Source of the DNA: Coriolopsis trogii | Lineage: Eukaryota; Basidiomycota; Agaricomycetes; Polyporales; Polyporaceae | Assembly (NCBI GenBank): GCA_020543525.1 | Contig: JAHYIO010000001.1 | Span: 2,480,001-2,544,000, forward strand | Reading direction: 5' to 3' | DNA: 64,000 nucleotides | Shown: positions 22,542-33,140 of the stretch, piece by piece | Position numbering within the stretch: the stretch's first letter is position 1 | Layout of the letters: the number at the start of each line of letters is the position of its first letter | Made by a program: the position numbers and the translations under genes | The notes under the pieces: generated by a model | What the model was told of the DNA's origin: nothing | The model's database searches: none | What the model saw: only the letters and a program-made list of their open reading frames with translations

Positions 22542-23737
22542 ATGGTAAGCACACACGCACTGAAATACCGTCCTTCAATGACAACGGAATGCTGCAGCAT
22601 TCCGAAGACCAGACCATGGAGGACGTCATGGACGCCCCCATGGACGTGGGTACCTCGTCCCAAGCAATACCTCAAAATCTTCACCAAACAAGCAACATAT
22701 ACTATGCGAACACAGAAATGCCAGCTAGCGGTGAGTCTCGGCCTGCGTCCCATGCGCAATTGGCTACATCTGTCTCTTGGCTGTGCCAGTTCTGACCGAG
22801 TTGGATCGCCTATACGAACAAATGCGAGCAGTTGTGGCCAGTGCCGCCCAGAATCGCGAGCCTTTCCGCGACATCCAGGTCAAAGTCCACATTCGAAGGC
22901 CTGATAGAGATACATGGGCATACATGGGTCGCGGCATTGTCTCCCAAGAGATCACGGGGCAGACCTCCCGAGTCGGTGCGTACTCCCTTCCCGAGCTTGC
23001 AAGATACGCGTTTCTCACTGACTCAATGTGCTCAGTCGTGAGGTCTGCGTCATCGCACAAAATATTCACTGTATTTGGCGAGGTACATCAGCCTTGTCGC
23101 AGTCGTTGTGCCTGACTAAAGGTACGACATTATGCAGGGTGCTGCTCTCCAAACGGAGCGACGCGGCAACTTCGTTGTCATTGGATGTGTAGAAGGAGGG
23201 CGAGTCGTGTCTTGGTCTCTCAATGTGAGCTCCTCCTTCTATGCACTGACGATCGCGGAATTGACACTCCTGCGTCATTTCCGTGCCCTTCTTCCTGACT
23301 GCGTTTCAACTCCTGTCGTCCCCCGGCGTGCTCATTCTCTATGGCATTCCTCTGTGCCTGTCCGTCTGGCCGCTTGGCTCACCAAGGCACTGAACAACTC
23401 CGAGACTCTTCGTCTTCTTGCCAGCATCGACTTGGCATGCTACCCGTGCAAACAAGCTCTGACCGATCCCGTCACGCATGGCGCGTTCCGACGCCGTGTC
23501 GCCCGTATGATCAAGGATGACCGCCGTCGCCGGCACAAGCGCCGCAAGGATCAGGACGCAATGGTCGCGGCCTTCGCACGCACAGGCCTCGCCGAAGAAG
23601 ATGACGAGGAGAGGTCGACCGCAGGTCCTCCGCCTCCAGCGGAACCGGTGCCTATCCCAGCTCCGGTGCCAATGCCTATTCCCGAACCCGCTCCTGCACC
23701 GTCTTCACGGTTGTTCGCCGGGTACGCCCCCCAGTAG
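22542..23737 (+). CDS. unrecognised protein with compact beta-rich domain and basic/proline-rich tail
   Basis: Family not recognised. The best model starts with an exon holding only the ATG (22542-22544) before a GTAAGC donor; the next exon begins with HSEDQTMEDVMDAPMDV. A shorter alternative starts at the downstream ATG of MEDVMD. The middle reads as a compact beta-rich module: LTELDRLYEQMRAVVASAAQ, VHIRRPDRDTWAYMGRG, then VVVRSASSHKIFTVFGE, then GNFVVIGCVEGGRVVSWSL, suggestive of a PH-like or similar strand-rich fold, though this is only pattern. The rest has a helical region (LLASIDLACYPCKQALTDP), a nuclear-type basic run (DDRRRRHKRRKD) and a Pro-rich tail (PVPIPAPVPMPIPEP). The product is probably nuclear. 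Confidence 0.6.
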
Positions 23738-24913
23738 TCCCGCACGTGTACCCGTTTGAGGTTCCTTGCCCGGCCGCAGGTATCTACGTTAGTGTACTAG
23801 AAGATGGGAAGGTCTTGGTCTTGGAAGCACACGCGTTATTGCTAATGTATTCTATCATCGTTTCCCCTTTGCCCTCCCTGGCTCCTCTATTGGGGCACAC
23901 GCCCACACACCACCGTATCGTCCGATGTCGTCATGCCTCCCCGCCGTCTGTCTGTCTCTGTATTGCCACGTCTTGTTCTAGTACGCGCTCACGCCCAATT
24001 GCTAACACTATCACTCGTATCGCCTTTCTTACTGTGGACATTCCAATACCATATACAGTCGCAACATCCGCTGTGCCGTCGACGTCCGGGCAGCCCGCTT
24101 GATATGATACCGTACGGTCTCGTGCGCTGACCGCGGCAGCCCCTTTGGGAAGTGCTCGGTCCAATGCGATGACCCACAGGGACAACAGAGATAGATGTGA
24201 AACGCGTCGCCATTGTACTTACTACATCGTCGTGCGCCCCGGCAGCTGGACACATAGACACTACCTTTTACAGTAACAGTAACTATTGGTATCCTTGCGT
24301 CTGACTCGGCTGAGGGCGTTCCCGGGAGGAGTGTGGAATGAGAAGGGCAAACGGAAGTACTTGTGGCAAACGGCAAGCCGGGCTTATGAGAATGTAGCAT
24401 ATACATGATACGATAAGTGAGCACAAAGGGGGGGGAGGGGGGGCGAGGCGGACGGACGGAGAACAAGGATCCGAACAAGGTCCGACTTCCGGAGTCTGGT
24501 CAGGCCTGCGCGCGCGAGGCCGGTAGGCGAAGCAGCAAGGACGAAAATCTGCCAACGAGTGTGGAAGGGGCGCGGATGATGGTCTGGGGATATATGTCAA
24601 GAATTTGGGATGAGGGATAAGGAGTAAGGGATGGTAATGAATACGGACGAACGTTAGAGCGAGCATCGTTCGAACAACACGTAGACAAGAAACGAGGTTC
24701 GCCAGCTCCTGCCCACAGCCGACGACCGCATGCAACACAAACACAAACACCAGAACACGCGCAGGAACAGAAAGGGGTAGAGAGAGAACGAACACGACGA
24801 ACAACGGCGGCGGCCACGGGGGACATGCCGCGAGGATGAATACCGACAGCCCTATGTACGACACAAATGGTGAAAGATACGTATCATGGTCGACAGCAAG
24901 GTGAAGACTGGGG
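23738..24913. other. intergenic, 1.2 kb, with a G-rich tract
   Basis: No gene is supported. A plus-strand G-rich run at about 24426-24448 (eight G, A, seven G, then CGAGG) could fold as a quadruplex. A 281-codon minus-strand open frame (24283-25128) overlaps the real gene out of frame and shows no domain. The rest probably holds 3' untranslated sequence of both convergent neighbours. Confidence 0.45.
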
Positions 24914-26746
24914 CTATGAGGGCCGTGAGTACCCGTCCGAATACGGGAGGCCACCTGGTGAGGGAGGCATTCCCTGTCCCGACCCAGACGCAATTGATGC
25001 CGCAGGAACTCGACGCTCTGAATACTGCGGCGGTAGCTCGATGACTTCCTCCTCGGGCGGTGGCGGGAGGTCGTCCTCGATATCAGTATGGAGGATGTAT
25101 CGTGCTGACGGCTGGTACGTGGAGACACCCGCCTGCTGTGCCTTGCGAGCGGCCGCGCTCGACGTCACACTTTGGTCCCAGGACGCCACGCTACCCTCTG
25201 GAAGTGCGCCAGCAACACCGCCGTATGCAGACGCACGACCGTATGCGGACGTATCGCCATACGTAGATGCACGGCCGTACTGCGAGCCAGGCGGGGCAGT
25301 CGCAGACTGAGGATATTGCGAGGCTGAGGCGGTGTTGGGCGAGTACGCCGACGCACTGCCGGGATAGGCTGCTGCAGCGGCCGTATCAATTGGGCGTCCA
25401 TGTAGGAGGTTGGCAGAAGAATTTGGTGTGCTGCCCTCCGTTGTATAGAGTGGGTAGGGGTTGAGGGTCGCCGGAGGCGGGAGGTTGGAGTCGGACCTCA
25501 TGAGATCTACCTCATGCTTGCGGAAAGGACGCCCGAAGACACTGGTGCGCCTGAGGGGTCCAGTGCCACGGTTCCGACGACGAAGGTAGAACCATATCAG
25601 CGACCCGACGACAAGCATCGCGACCAGAGTGCCGACGATGGTCGCAGCGACTGTCCCAGCGTTGGAAGATTTCTCTGGGTCTGTATCGGGAGGCGAAGTC
25701 GAGGAAGGTTGAGAAGTGCTAGATTTTCCGCCTCCATCCGTTTTCGTTGGTGGTGCGCTGGATGTAGCAGAAGGTGCGTTCGTGACCGAAGCAGGAGACG
25801 AGGCGTCCAAACAAGATGCTTCGTCAGATATTAGTACGGGTGTGAACTCCGTCGACCCGCCCTGACGGCCATTTGCGTCAACCATAATGAACGTCACTGT
25901 CGTCCCGGAAGGGACATCGGCTATCCACGTGTAGCTTGGGCCCCTCGGCGGGTTCAATACGAAGGAAGAGCCACCAGGGACCAAACCCTGGACAAGTTCA
26001 GATATTAAGGAATCGCTCATAGAAAACGAGCCTCATACCGTGATCACAACGGGCTGCACCGCCTGATTCCCTGGGACAGCGTAGCCGTCAAACACATATG
26101 TTCTACATTCATCAATCCAATCCAGATAAGTGCTGGGAAGATGGTAGTCCGATTGTCACATACCTGCATTGAGCCAACGCAGAATTTGTCTGGTAGTAGA
26201 AGTCAGGGTCTGTATAACAAGATGGGTTAGGGAACCACGCATGAGAATATGGATTTCACAAACGTACGGGCCTCCGTGATGTTACAGTTCTTATTGCCAA
26301 CGGACGCGCCTATAGTAAGGACGGGGGTGATGCCTCCGGAGGCGAAGCCAGACGAGTCTGACATGACAGCAATGAAGCGCCTGTCGGCAGGGAGGATTAG
26401 AGGGGTAGCGAACGTCCCCTGCTTATTGCTGAAGTTGCTGTCGGGTATGGAGTAATACCGGGGGGTGCCATATGACTAGACAAAGATGAGGATATGTCGT
26501 CTGTGCGGCTAGAGGTCAGTACGTACGGGCACGAGGGCGAGTTGAAAGGGTGGCACGCCGCCTGGGTCATAGGTATGAGTACATGAAGTAGATGAAAGAC
26601 GAGAAACGTAAAGCACCTGTCCAGGAGACCTCGAAGTCGTCGCATTGCGTAGGAGGGCCGTAAGAGAAGGTAAAATTAGCGGCGTAAGATTGGGGTGGCC
26701 ATATCAGGAGGAATACTGAGAGGAGGCCGAGAGAGAGATTCCACAT
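24914..26746 (-). CDS. single-pass membrane protein with secreted N-terminal domain
   Basis: Predicted type I surface protein, function unknown. The start at 26746 gives a signal peptide (MWNLSLGLLSVFLLIWPPQS) and an ectodomain beginning FTFSYGPPTQCDDFEVSWTG, a pattern common in fungal surface proteins. Several introns are needed to reach VSWTGGVPPFQLALVP, IAVMSDSSGFASGG and GNKNCNITEA. A Ser/Thr/Pro stalk follows (SPASVTNAPSATSSAPPTK), then one membrane segment (TVAATIVGTLVAMLVVGSLI) and a basic stop-transfer FYLRRRNRG. The long cytoplasmic tail has Tyr/Ala/Ser/Gly-rich repeats (YGRASTYGDTSAYGRASAYG) and two PPxY-like proline-rich patches near the end (LPPPPEEEVIELPPQY). It could be a sensor, but nothing in the sequence proves that. 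Confidence 0.72.
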
Positions 26747-27558
26747 GGGCTAAATGGGGGTTGAGGAAAGGGGAAGACAGCCCCGAGGGGTAGGAGGGGG
26801 CCGCGAGAGCGTATAGATATGAAGAGAGTGGAAGGGGCGAGCAAGACGCTCTGCACGACGGCGGAGGACAGAGTCGGGGGCTGTCTTGGATGGTGGGGAG
26901 GAGGAAGTGGCAGTCGAGGCCGAGTCGAGCGGGCTGCCTCACCCGCACTCGCGACGACCCGACGACGCCCAAGCGATGCTCCTCGACAAGCAGGCGTCTA
27001 TCCCCTATATGTCTCTCTATCGCCACCACCATCACTCATCCACACCCGTTGTCCATCTGTTCATTTCGTGACGTCTGGTCTGCATCCCGCTGTGCAAGAT
27101 GGCCGTATTCTGTGCTCTATACGTGCAGGGACAATGCGTAGCGACATGTCAAGTTGTGGACTGCATGGTAGCATGGCGGTGCACCTCCGGCGGACACTAC
27201 CATCATCCGTCCTTCCGCTCTCTTGATCTTCGTTCGCTTGCGAGATCCAAACTAGATCCTCGCCCACTTATCGCGCACCCTGCAATGAGGCTACAAGACG
27301 TCCACCTCCTCACCAATTGCAACTCCCCGAGGCTCATTTCATGGTCGATTGGTTGACGTCGTCTTACACCTCATAAAGAATTGCGCACACTGCTAGGAAT
27401 TGCCCTAACGTGGATTGGTCCACAACCTCCCAATCGCGCTTCCCCCATAACTCATCACGGTCACATCGAGCTTGCTGACGATTTCTACTGACTTTGATTA
27501 CCGTCTCTCAATCTCGCTTCCTCACAGACCATACATACTCGTCAACTCAAAGTCGACG
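26747..27558. promoter_or_regulatory. intergenic with CCAAT boxes before the phosphoesterase gene
   Basis: No gene is supported in these 812 bp between divergent genes. Near the phosphoesterase start lie ATTGG at 27348-27352 and 27414-27418 and CCAAT at 27429-27433, plus a CRE-like TGACGTC at 27354-27360. These are candidate binding sites only. Confidence 0.4.
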
Positions 27559-28475
27559 ATGCACATTCAGGTCCTCAGTGACCTCCACCTCGAGTTCTCT
27601 CGCCCAGATGTGGCTGCACTACCAGGCAGCAGCGAGGCGTTGTCGTATACCGTGTTTGAATACGACTTCCCTGCCAAAGCCGAAGTACTCGCCCTCCTTG
27701 GAGACATTGGTGTCACTCGCGACGACCGCTTCTTCGACTGGCTCCGAAGTCAGCTCAAGCGTTTCAAGCTCGTCTTCTTCTTGTCCGGAAACCATGAACC
27801 ATACCGTTCGAGTCTGGTCAGTGACTTGTGCTCGCTCATATCCATATCCCCAATCCGCATAATAATCATTCTGCACGTGGTCTACTTTAGGAGGAGTCGT
27901 CTCGACGGTTCACTGCCTTCGTTCAAGAATGCGACGAGTTGACCCGCAACCCACCGCAAGGAGAGAACGTCGGCCAATTTGTCCTCCTCGATCGCACCCG
28001 TTACGACCTCTCTGACACCGTTACCGTCCTCGGATGCACCCTGTGGTCGCGGCTTGACCCTGACAACATCGACCTCGTGCGTATCGGCCTGAACGACTTC
28101 CGCCAGATCGAAGGTTTCACTCCTGAAGTATACCAAACTCTCCACCAGCGGGATGTCCAATGGCTCCAGGAAGCCGTCACCCAGATCTCGCGCGACGAGC
28201 CGCACCGCAAGATCGTGATCATGACCCACCACGCTCCGACAGTGGAGGGCACGTCCAACCCCAAGTACGCTGGAGGTCCTATCAGCTCGGCGTTCTCCAC
28301 TGAGCTCTCCAATGAGTCTTGGTGGAACATGGGAGTCAAGCTGTGGATGTTCGGACACACTCACTGGCCTTGCGACTTTGAGCGAAACGGGGTCAGAGTA
28401 TTGAGCAATGCGAGAGGCTATAGGAGCGTAGGCGAGGACGGCTTCGAGTCGGACATTGTAGTAGAAGTCTCGTAA
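27559..28475 (+). CDS. calcineurin-like metallophosphoesterase
   Basis: Cytosolic metallophosphoesterase-fold protein. Two exons flank an intron from 27818 to about 27891 (GTCAGT donor, TTTAG acceptor). The metal-binding motifs are in order: DLHLEF (D-x-H), LALLGDIG (G-D), FFLSGNHEPY (G-N-H-E), IVIMTHHAP (H) and MFGHTHWP (G-H-x-H). No signal peptide or membrane segment. The start MHIQVLSDLHLEF places the first metal motif at the expected N-terminal position. The physiological substrate cannot be told from sequence; family members act on phosphodiesters or phosphoproteins. Confidence 0.87.
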
Positions 28476-28856
28476 GTCCTGTTCAGGACGATAGAAAGCC
28501 TTGCGCGGTAGCTATAGACTCAATTTCAACGTTTGCATTCGGATTCAGACGCCGCACAATCCAAGTAGAGTTGATCCTGTAGACGGGCAGGCACCGTCTT
28601 CTGCTTCGACCACTTCCTCCTGGGCGATTCTCTCTCCTACCAAGTGAGCTCGCGGCGGTGCTAGGTAGCACTGACTGCCATAACGAGTGATGCGCCCATG
28701 TATGTCTCTATTTGCCTCGTGGCTGAAGACGACCTTCTAGCCGCGAAGTCGTGCAAGTACATAGCCGGTGGCTACATAGTACCACTACCCCCAGTGCCCG
28801 CAGCTCTCAATCAATCCTCCCCCTCCCCCTCCCCCTATCTCATCTCGCTCTGACCC
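28476..28856. promoter_or_regulatory. desaturase promoter with CT-rich tract
   Basis: A 381-bp gap without a supported gene. A cytosine/thymine tract (28813-28850, repeated CTCCCC units) ends a few bases before the desaturase start. Confidence 0.4.
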
Positions 28857-30671
28857 ATGGGCCTCCCACCCGCCCAAGTCTGGACCCGCGAGCAGGTTGC
28901 GAACCGGATTCTTGCCGGGGACACACTCTTCGTCCTAAACGGCACCCTCGTCCGCGTCCCGCCCTCATGGCTCGCAGCGCACCCGGGCGGCGCCCTCTCC
29001 ATCCTGCACTACGTCGGGCGCGACGCGACGGACGAAGTCGAGGCCTTCCACTCCGCCGAGACTCTCCAGAAGATGAAGGGCTTCGTGATCGGCCGCGTCG
29101 AGCTCGGCGAGGACGGCTGGGAGCCGTTTGTACCTCCGATCGCTACCGGGTGGGTGCGCAGGGTGGGGAAGGAAGGGAAAATGGAGTGGTACAACGAGGC
29201 GCGGCCGACGGCGACGCCCGCGAGCGAGGACGCTCCCGCCTCTGAGATCCTCCTCACGAAGGGCAGCGGGGAGTTTGCGGAGACGGGCCCTACGCTGGCG
29301 CAGCTGCGCCCGGTGCCGAACGGGCTGTCGATGAAGAACGAGAAGATGCACTCGGACGCGTACAAGGAGCTTCACAAGAGGGTCGTCGATGCGGGGTTGT
29401 ACAAGACGCGGTACATTACTGGGTACGGACCAGAGTTCGTTCGTTACACCCTCCTCGGGGCCGTCTCTGCGTACTGCTACCACCGAGGCTGGCTGATGGC
29501 TAGCGCGGCCTTCCTGGGGCTGTTCTGGCAACAGCTCACGTTCTTTGCGCACGATCTGGGACATGTCGGAGTCACCCATGACTGGACGCTCGACCGTCTC
29601 ATCTCGATTTTCGTTGCAGACTTCCTCGGCGGGCTGAGTATAGGCTGGTGGGTCCATGTACGTGCCCTTTCATTCACATTGTCTTCTTGTGGCTCATACA
29701 TGCTATCAGAACCATAACGTGCACCATCGTAAGTCCTGTGCTGCGTGCTTTCAGAGTGACGTACTAATGCGAACGGCTTGCTGAAGTTGTCACTAACCAC
29801 CCCTCTCAGTACGTCCCCCCAATGTCACCTGAGAGCACAGTCTAACAATCCAACAGCGACCCTGACATCCAGCACCTCCCCTTCTTCGCCATCTCCCCCG
29901 TCTTCTTCAAGTCCCTCTGGTCCTCCTACTACAAGCGCGAAATGACCTTCGACGCCCCCTCCAAGCTCTTCCTCTCCCTGCAGCACAAGCTCTTCTACAT
30001 CGTCCTCTCCCTCGCCCGCTTCAACCTGTACGCCAACTCGTACGGCCACCTCGCGAAGACCGCCTTCGAGCCCAAGAAGTTCCGCGGTGGCCGCTGGTGG
30101 TGGTGGGCCGAGATCGCCTGCCTCGGCCTCTTCGCGACCTGGTTCGGCGCCGTGCTCAAGGGCTGCGGCTCCTGGCAGCGCGCCCTAGCCTACCTCCTGA
30201 TCAGCCACATCTTCGCTAGTCCGGTACATGTACAGGTGAGCGCTATCCTGCCCCGCCGCGACCTCGATGAGGCTCGATGACTGATTTTCACCGACATCAC
30301 CTCGCTCTCATTAGATCGTGCTCTCGCACTTCTCGCGCTCGACCGCGGACCTCGGTCCCGTCGAGTCGTTCGTCGCGAGACAGCTCCGGACGACCGTCGA
30401 CGTCATCTGCTCTCCGAGCATCGAGTTCATCCACGGAGGATTACATTTGCAAGTCACGCACCACTTGTTCCCTCGCCTGCCGCGACATAACCTGCGCGAG
30501 GCGAGCTTGCTGGTGAAAGAGTTCGCTAAAGAGCGAGGCCTCGAGTACGCGGAGTTCGGGTTCGTCGAAGGGAACGAAGAGGTCACGGGTGTACTCAAGC
30601 AAGTCGCCGACCAGATCAAAATCATTGGCATGGTAGCAGACAGTGAGGTCAGAGAAGCGATGAAGACGTAG
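28857..30671 (+). CDS. delta-8 sphingolipid desaturase with N-terminal cytochrome b5 domain
   Basis: Front-end desaturase that introduces the delta-8 double bond into the long-chain base of fungal glucosylceramides at the ER. The N-terminal cytochrome b5 domain has the haem loop HPGGALSIL. Three histidine boxes are intact: HDLGHVG, NHNVHH (restored by the exon of 29711-29728) and HLQVTHH, with glutamine replacing the first histidine of box 3 as in front-end desaturases. Hydrophobic segments flank the boxes ([44 protein letters not shown]). Small exons give NHNVHHLVTNHPSHDPDIQH across two junctions. The start gives [19 protein letters not shown]. Convergent with the eL13 gene, 221 bp apart. 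Confidence 0.9.
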
Positions 30672-30892
30672 ACACCTGCTCGCCTCTCTCCCCATAGAGC
30701 CATATTGGATCACTCGCACACCGCATATTCGGATGGGTGAGCCCAACCATGGAAATGCAATCATCATATTCATGCATGTGGCATACGATGCTATATGACC
30801 CCGGGCGTGCCAGCTTTTGTGTACATGGGTGATGCGAATAGTAGCATGGTGCAGATGTCGTACAGGAAGGAAAGAAGTAGCAAACGAACAGT

Positions 30893-31693
30893 TTACTTCT
30901 TCTTGTTGGCCTCCTCCTCGGCCTTCTACATATTCCCACCAAGATAAGCTGGTGGTCAATACGAATATGGGCAAACCACGAACCTTCGCTTCCCGGAGCT
31001 TGCGCTTGCCCTCGTTGCGGGCAGTGGCGCGCTCGTTGCGGAGGGTGCGGTAAGCCTGGAACTCGCGCTCCTCTGCGGTAATCTGGCGGGGAGCCTCGGG
31101 GATGAAGGAGGAAGGAATGGGGATGGGGCCACGGGTGGTTGCTGCAGTGAGGTCGTCGCCCTACAAAAGATATGAAGGACACATCAGGTTTCGACGCGGT
31201 AGCGAAACGTACCGTCGAGTCTCCCTTCTTGGGCTTCTTGGCGTTGCGGGGGAAGACAATCAGGCGAGCCTTGTACGCCTTCAGACGTTCAACATTGAGC
31301 GCCTTGCCCTCCTCGCTCAGGTTCCGCCGCCTGTGGTCGACAACGATGCCGACACCGCGCGCCTCCTTCTTGCCAATACCAGCCTCCTTGAGCTCAGCCA
31401 GGGTGAAGCCGCGGCCCTCGCGGATTTTCCGGTTGTAGCGGACAGTCTGCGCGCGGACGGCGGGGCGGAGGAGAGTGAGGGGACGGACACCGAGCTTCGC
31501 AGCCTTGGCCTGACGAGCCTGGCGGCGGCGGAGCTTGCGGCCGGGTTGGTCGAACCAGGTGCGGACACGGCTCTGCCAGTCCTTGCGGAAGTGGTTGGCG
31601 TGGAGGACTAGATATCATCGCAGTGTGAGTTCCCTCCTTCATATTCCTGATGCCTGGACCTCTGTACGAACCGTTGTTGTAACGGAAACCCAT
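30893..31693 (-). CDS. RPL13: 60S ribosomal protein eL13
   Basis: Cytosolic large-subunit protein eL13. The first exon codes only MGFRYNN and one base (31693-31672); the second begins [20 protein letters not shown]. Conserved stretches follow: [59 protein letters not shown] and [14 protein letters not shown]. Two more introns separate GDST from [16 protein letters not shown] and LREAK from the last exon, AEEEANKKK. The very short first exon and intron-rich 5' end are typical of fungal ribosomal protein genes. Confidence 0.94.
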
Positions 31694-32065
31694 GGTTTAG
31701 TCTGTGGAAGTGGAGAGAGTCGTTAGAACATGATTCCACAGGTATACGCAAGAAGTTGCCAGATGCGAGTCGATGGTACATCCGACCCCAGCACGTCCAA
31801 TCCAGCTCGTTCCTACGCCCTTTCCACGAGAACAATACGTCCAACCACACAAACGGCATCCGTAGGAACGATTCTGAAGCATTTCGAGAGCGTATAGAGG
31901 CATACTCACCTTGAGGGGGGGCTCTTGAGGAGGCGTTCACAATTTCTGCCCTATGAGACCGACGGCGCCTTCCAGAGTCTGGCGGAGTTTGCTGCCGTGT
32001 GAATCTGGGCCGGCGTCGCCGTCCCAAACGCCCATGTCTGGGTTGGCGCCTAATCATCTGACTTT
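31694..32065. other. intergenic, eL13 promoter side
   Basis: No gene is supported. This is the upstream flank of eL13, up to the inverted-repeat element. Short open frames here show no domain. Confidence 0.4.
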
Positions 32066-32422
32066 TGTCACGACGTGCATCAGGCGAAAAACCAGACCGT
32101 GAAAGGTGAGTTTTCTTCCCGCGCAGTCTTGCCTTTCACGGGAGTTCAACACCCATATTCTGAGCAGGGATATCAATGCCTTATTGACCATTTCCATAGG
32201 TTTTTGGGAAAAGGAAGCCTTTCTCACCAAGGGAAAGGTCCACATTGTAGTGAAAGGCACAAGAAAGGCCTCCTTTCACGCTTTCTTAGTAAGTAAATGC
32301 TCGATAAAGATATACTATCCGGCCGTAGGAAATCGTCATCATATCTACGGGAAAGGAAAGACTGCGCGGGAAAATAACTCGCCTTTCACGGCCTGGTTTT
32401 TTGCCCCATGCACGTCGTGTGT
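32066..32422. mobile_element. 351-bp MITE-like element with 74-bp terminal inverted repeats
   Basis: Left arm 32069-32142 and right arm 32346-32419 are reverse complements with about 11 mismatches in 74 positions. They share perfect blocks such as CACGACGTGCAT, AAAAACCAG, CCGTGAAAGG and TTCCCGCGCAGTCTT. Both sides are flanked by TGT (32066-32068 and 32420-32422), a possible 3-bp target duplication. Termini starting CAC and a 3-bp duplication resemble CACTA-type elements, but this is inference. The 200-bp interior carries more copies of the GAAAGG/CCTTTC motif and codes for nothing recognisable. Confidence 0.8.
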
Positions 32423-33140
32423 ATTGAACACCGACCCACTTTGACGGGCTTTTGATGTATTTGGGTACTTGGCCTCGTCGAGCTGGTTCTATAGCGCACA
32501 ACAAGTCAGTAACGGAAGACGTCGCCGTGACGTGGCTCAGCTGAGCTCCCCTGATCCTCAGTAGTCAAACAGTCATCAGAGTGAGCAGAGCAGTTAAATG
32601 AGTCACCGGTCTTGTGTATACAGACTTGGTCAGAGTAGACTAACCTCCTACAGAAGTTGCACTTCCTGGCATACTGTAGGTGAGGATGCAATGGTCTATT
32701 CTTGTCGCTTCTGATTCTCTACATAGGATGGTACATGCAGCCGTCAACGTACTCCGAGAGTTGTTCGGCGTTAGAACACTCGGACTGTCAGATGCCGACA
32801 CCAGCTCACATACACGATGCATTCGCCGTCGCACCTAGTGCCAACGACGCGGGGAAACGACATGGCACGTGGACTGCACATGTCGATCGTATTACTGCAA
32901 CCCATCTCCAAGAGCGGGGCAGATCGGCCGCAGCGTTCACACCCTGCCTGATCTCGAAAGTCGCTTGCTCAAAGTGAGGACAGAATCCGATTCAAACGTG
33001 GTACGCGGCCAACGCAAATCGGCCGGGGATCGATAAGGGGACTCGCTGAGGGTACTCTAAATACTTCATAACGTCGCATCATCCCTGACTTCGACTACCA
33101 CCCTATCGCTACTTTCCTCCTTTGATCGAACACCACGAAC
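32423..33140. other. intergenic between the inverted-repeat element and the MetE-like gene
   Basis: No gene is supported in these 718 bp. Small open frames on both strands have no domain. The last 100 bp are the presumed promoter and leader of the methyltransferase-like gene. Confidence 0.4.

Noticed and set aside
24283..25128. 281-codon minus-strand open frame
   Set aside because: Out of frame with the membrane-protein gene it overlaps; Arg/Ser/Pro-rich with no domain or plausible splice partner.
28965..29657. 230-codon minus-strand open frame
   Set aside because: Antisense to the cytochrome b5 and desaturase exon, which has all expected motifs.
32106..32444. 112-codon plus-strand open frame
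   Set aside because: Lies almost entirely within the inverted-repeat element and reflects its repeats.
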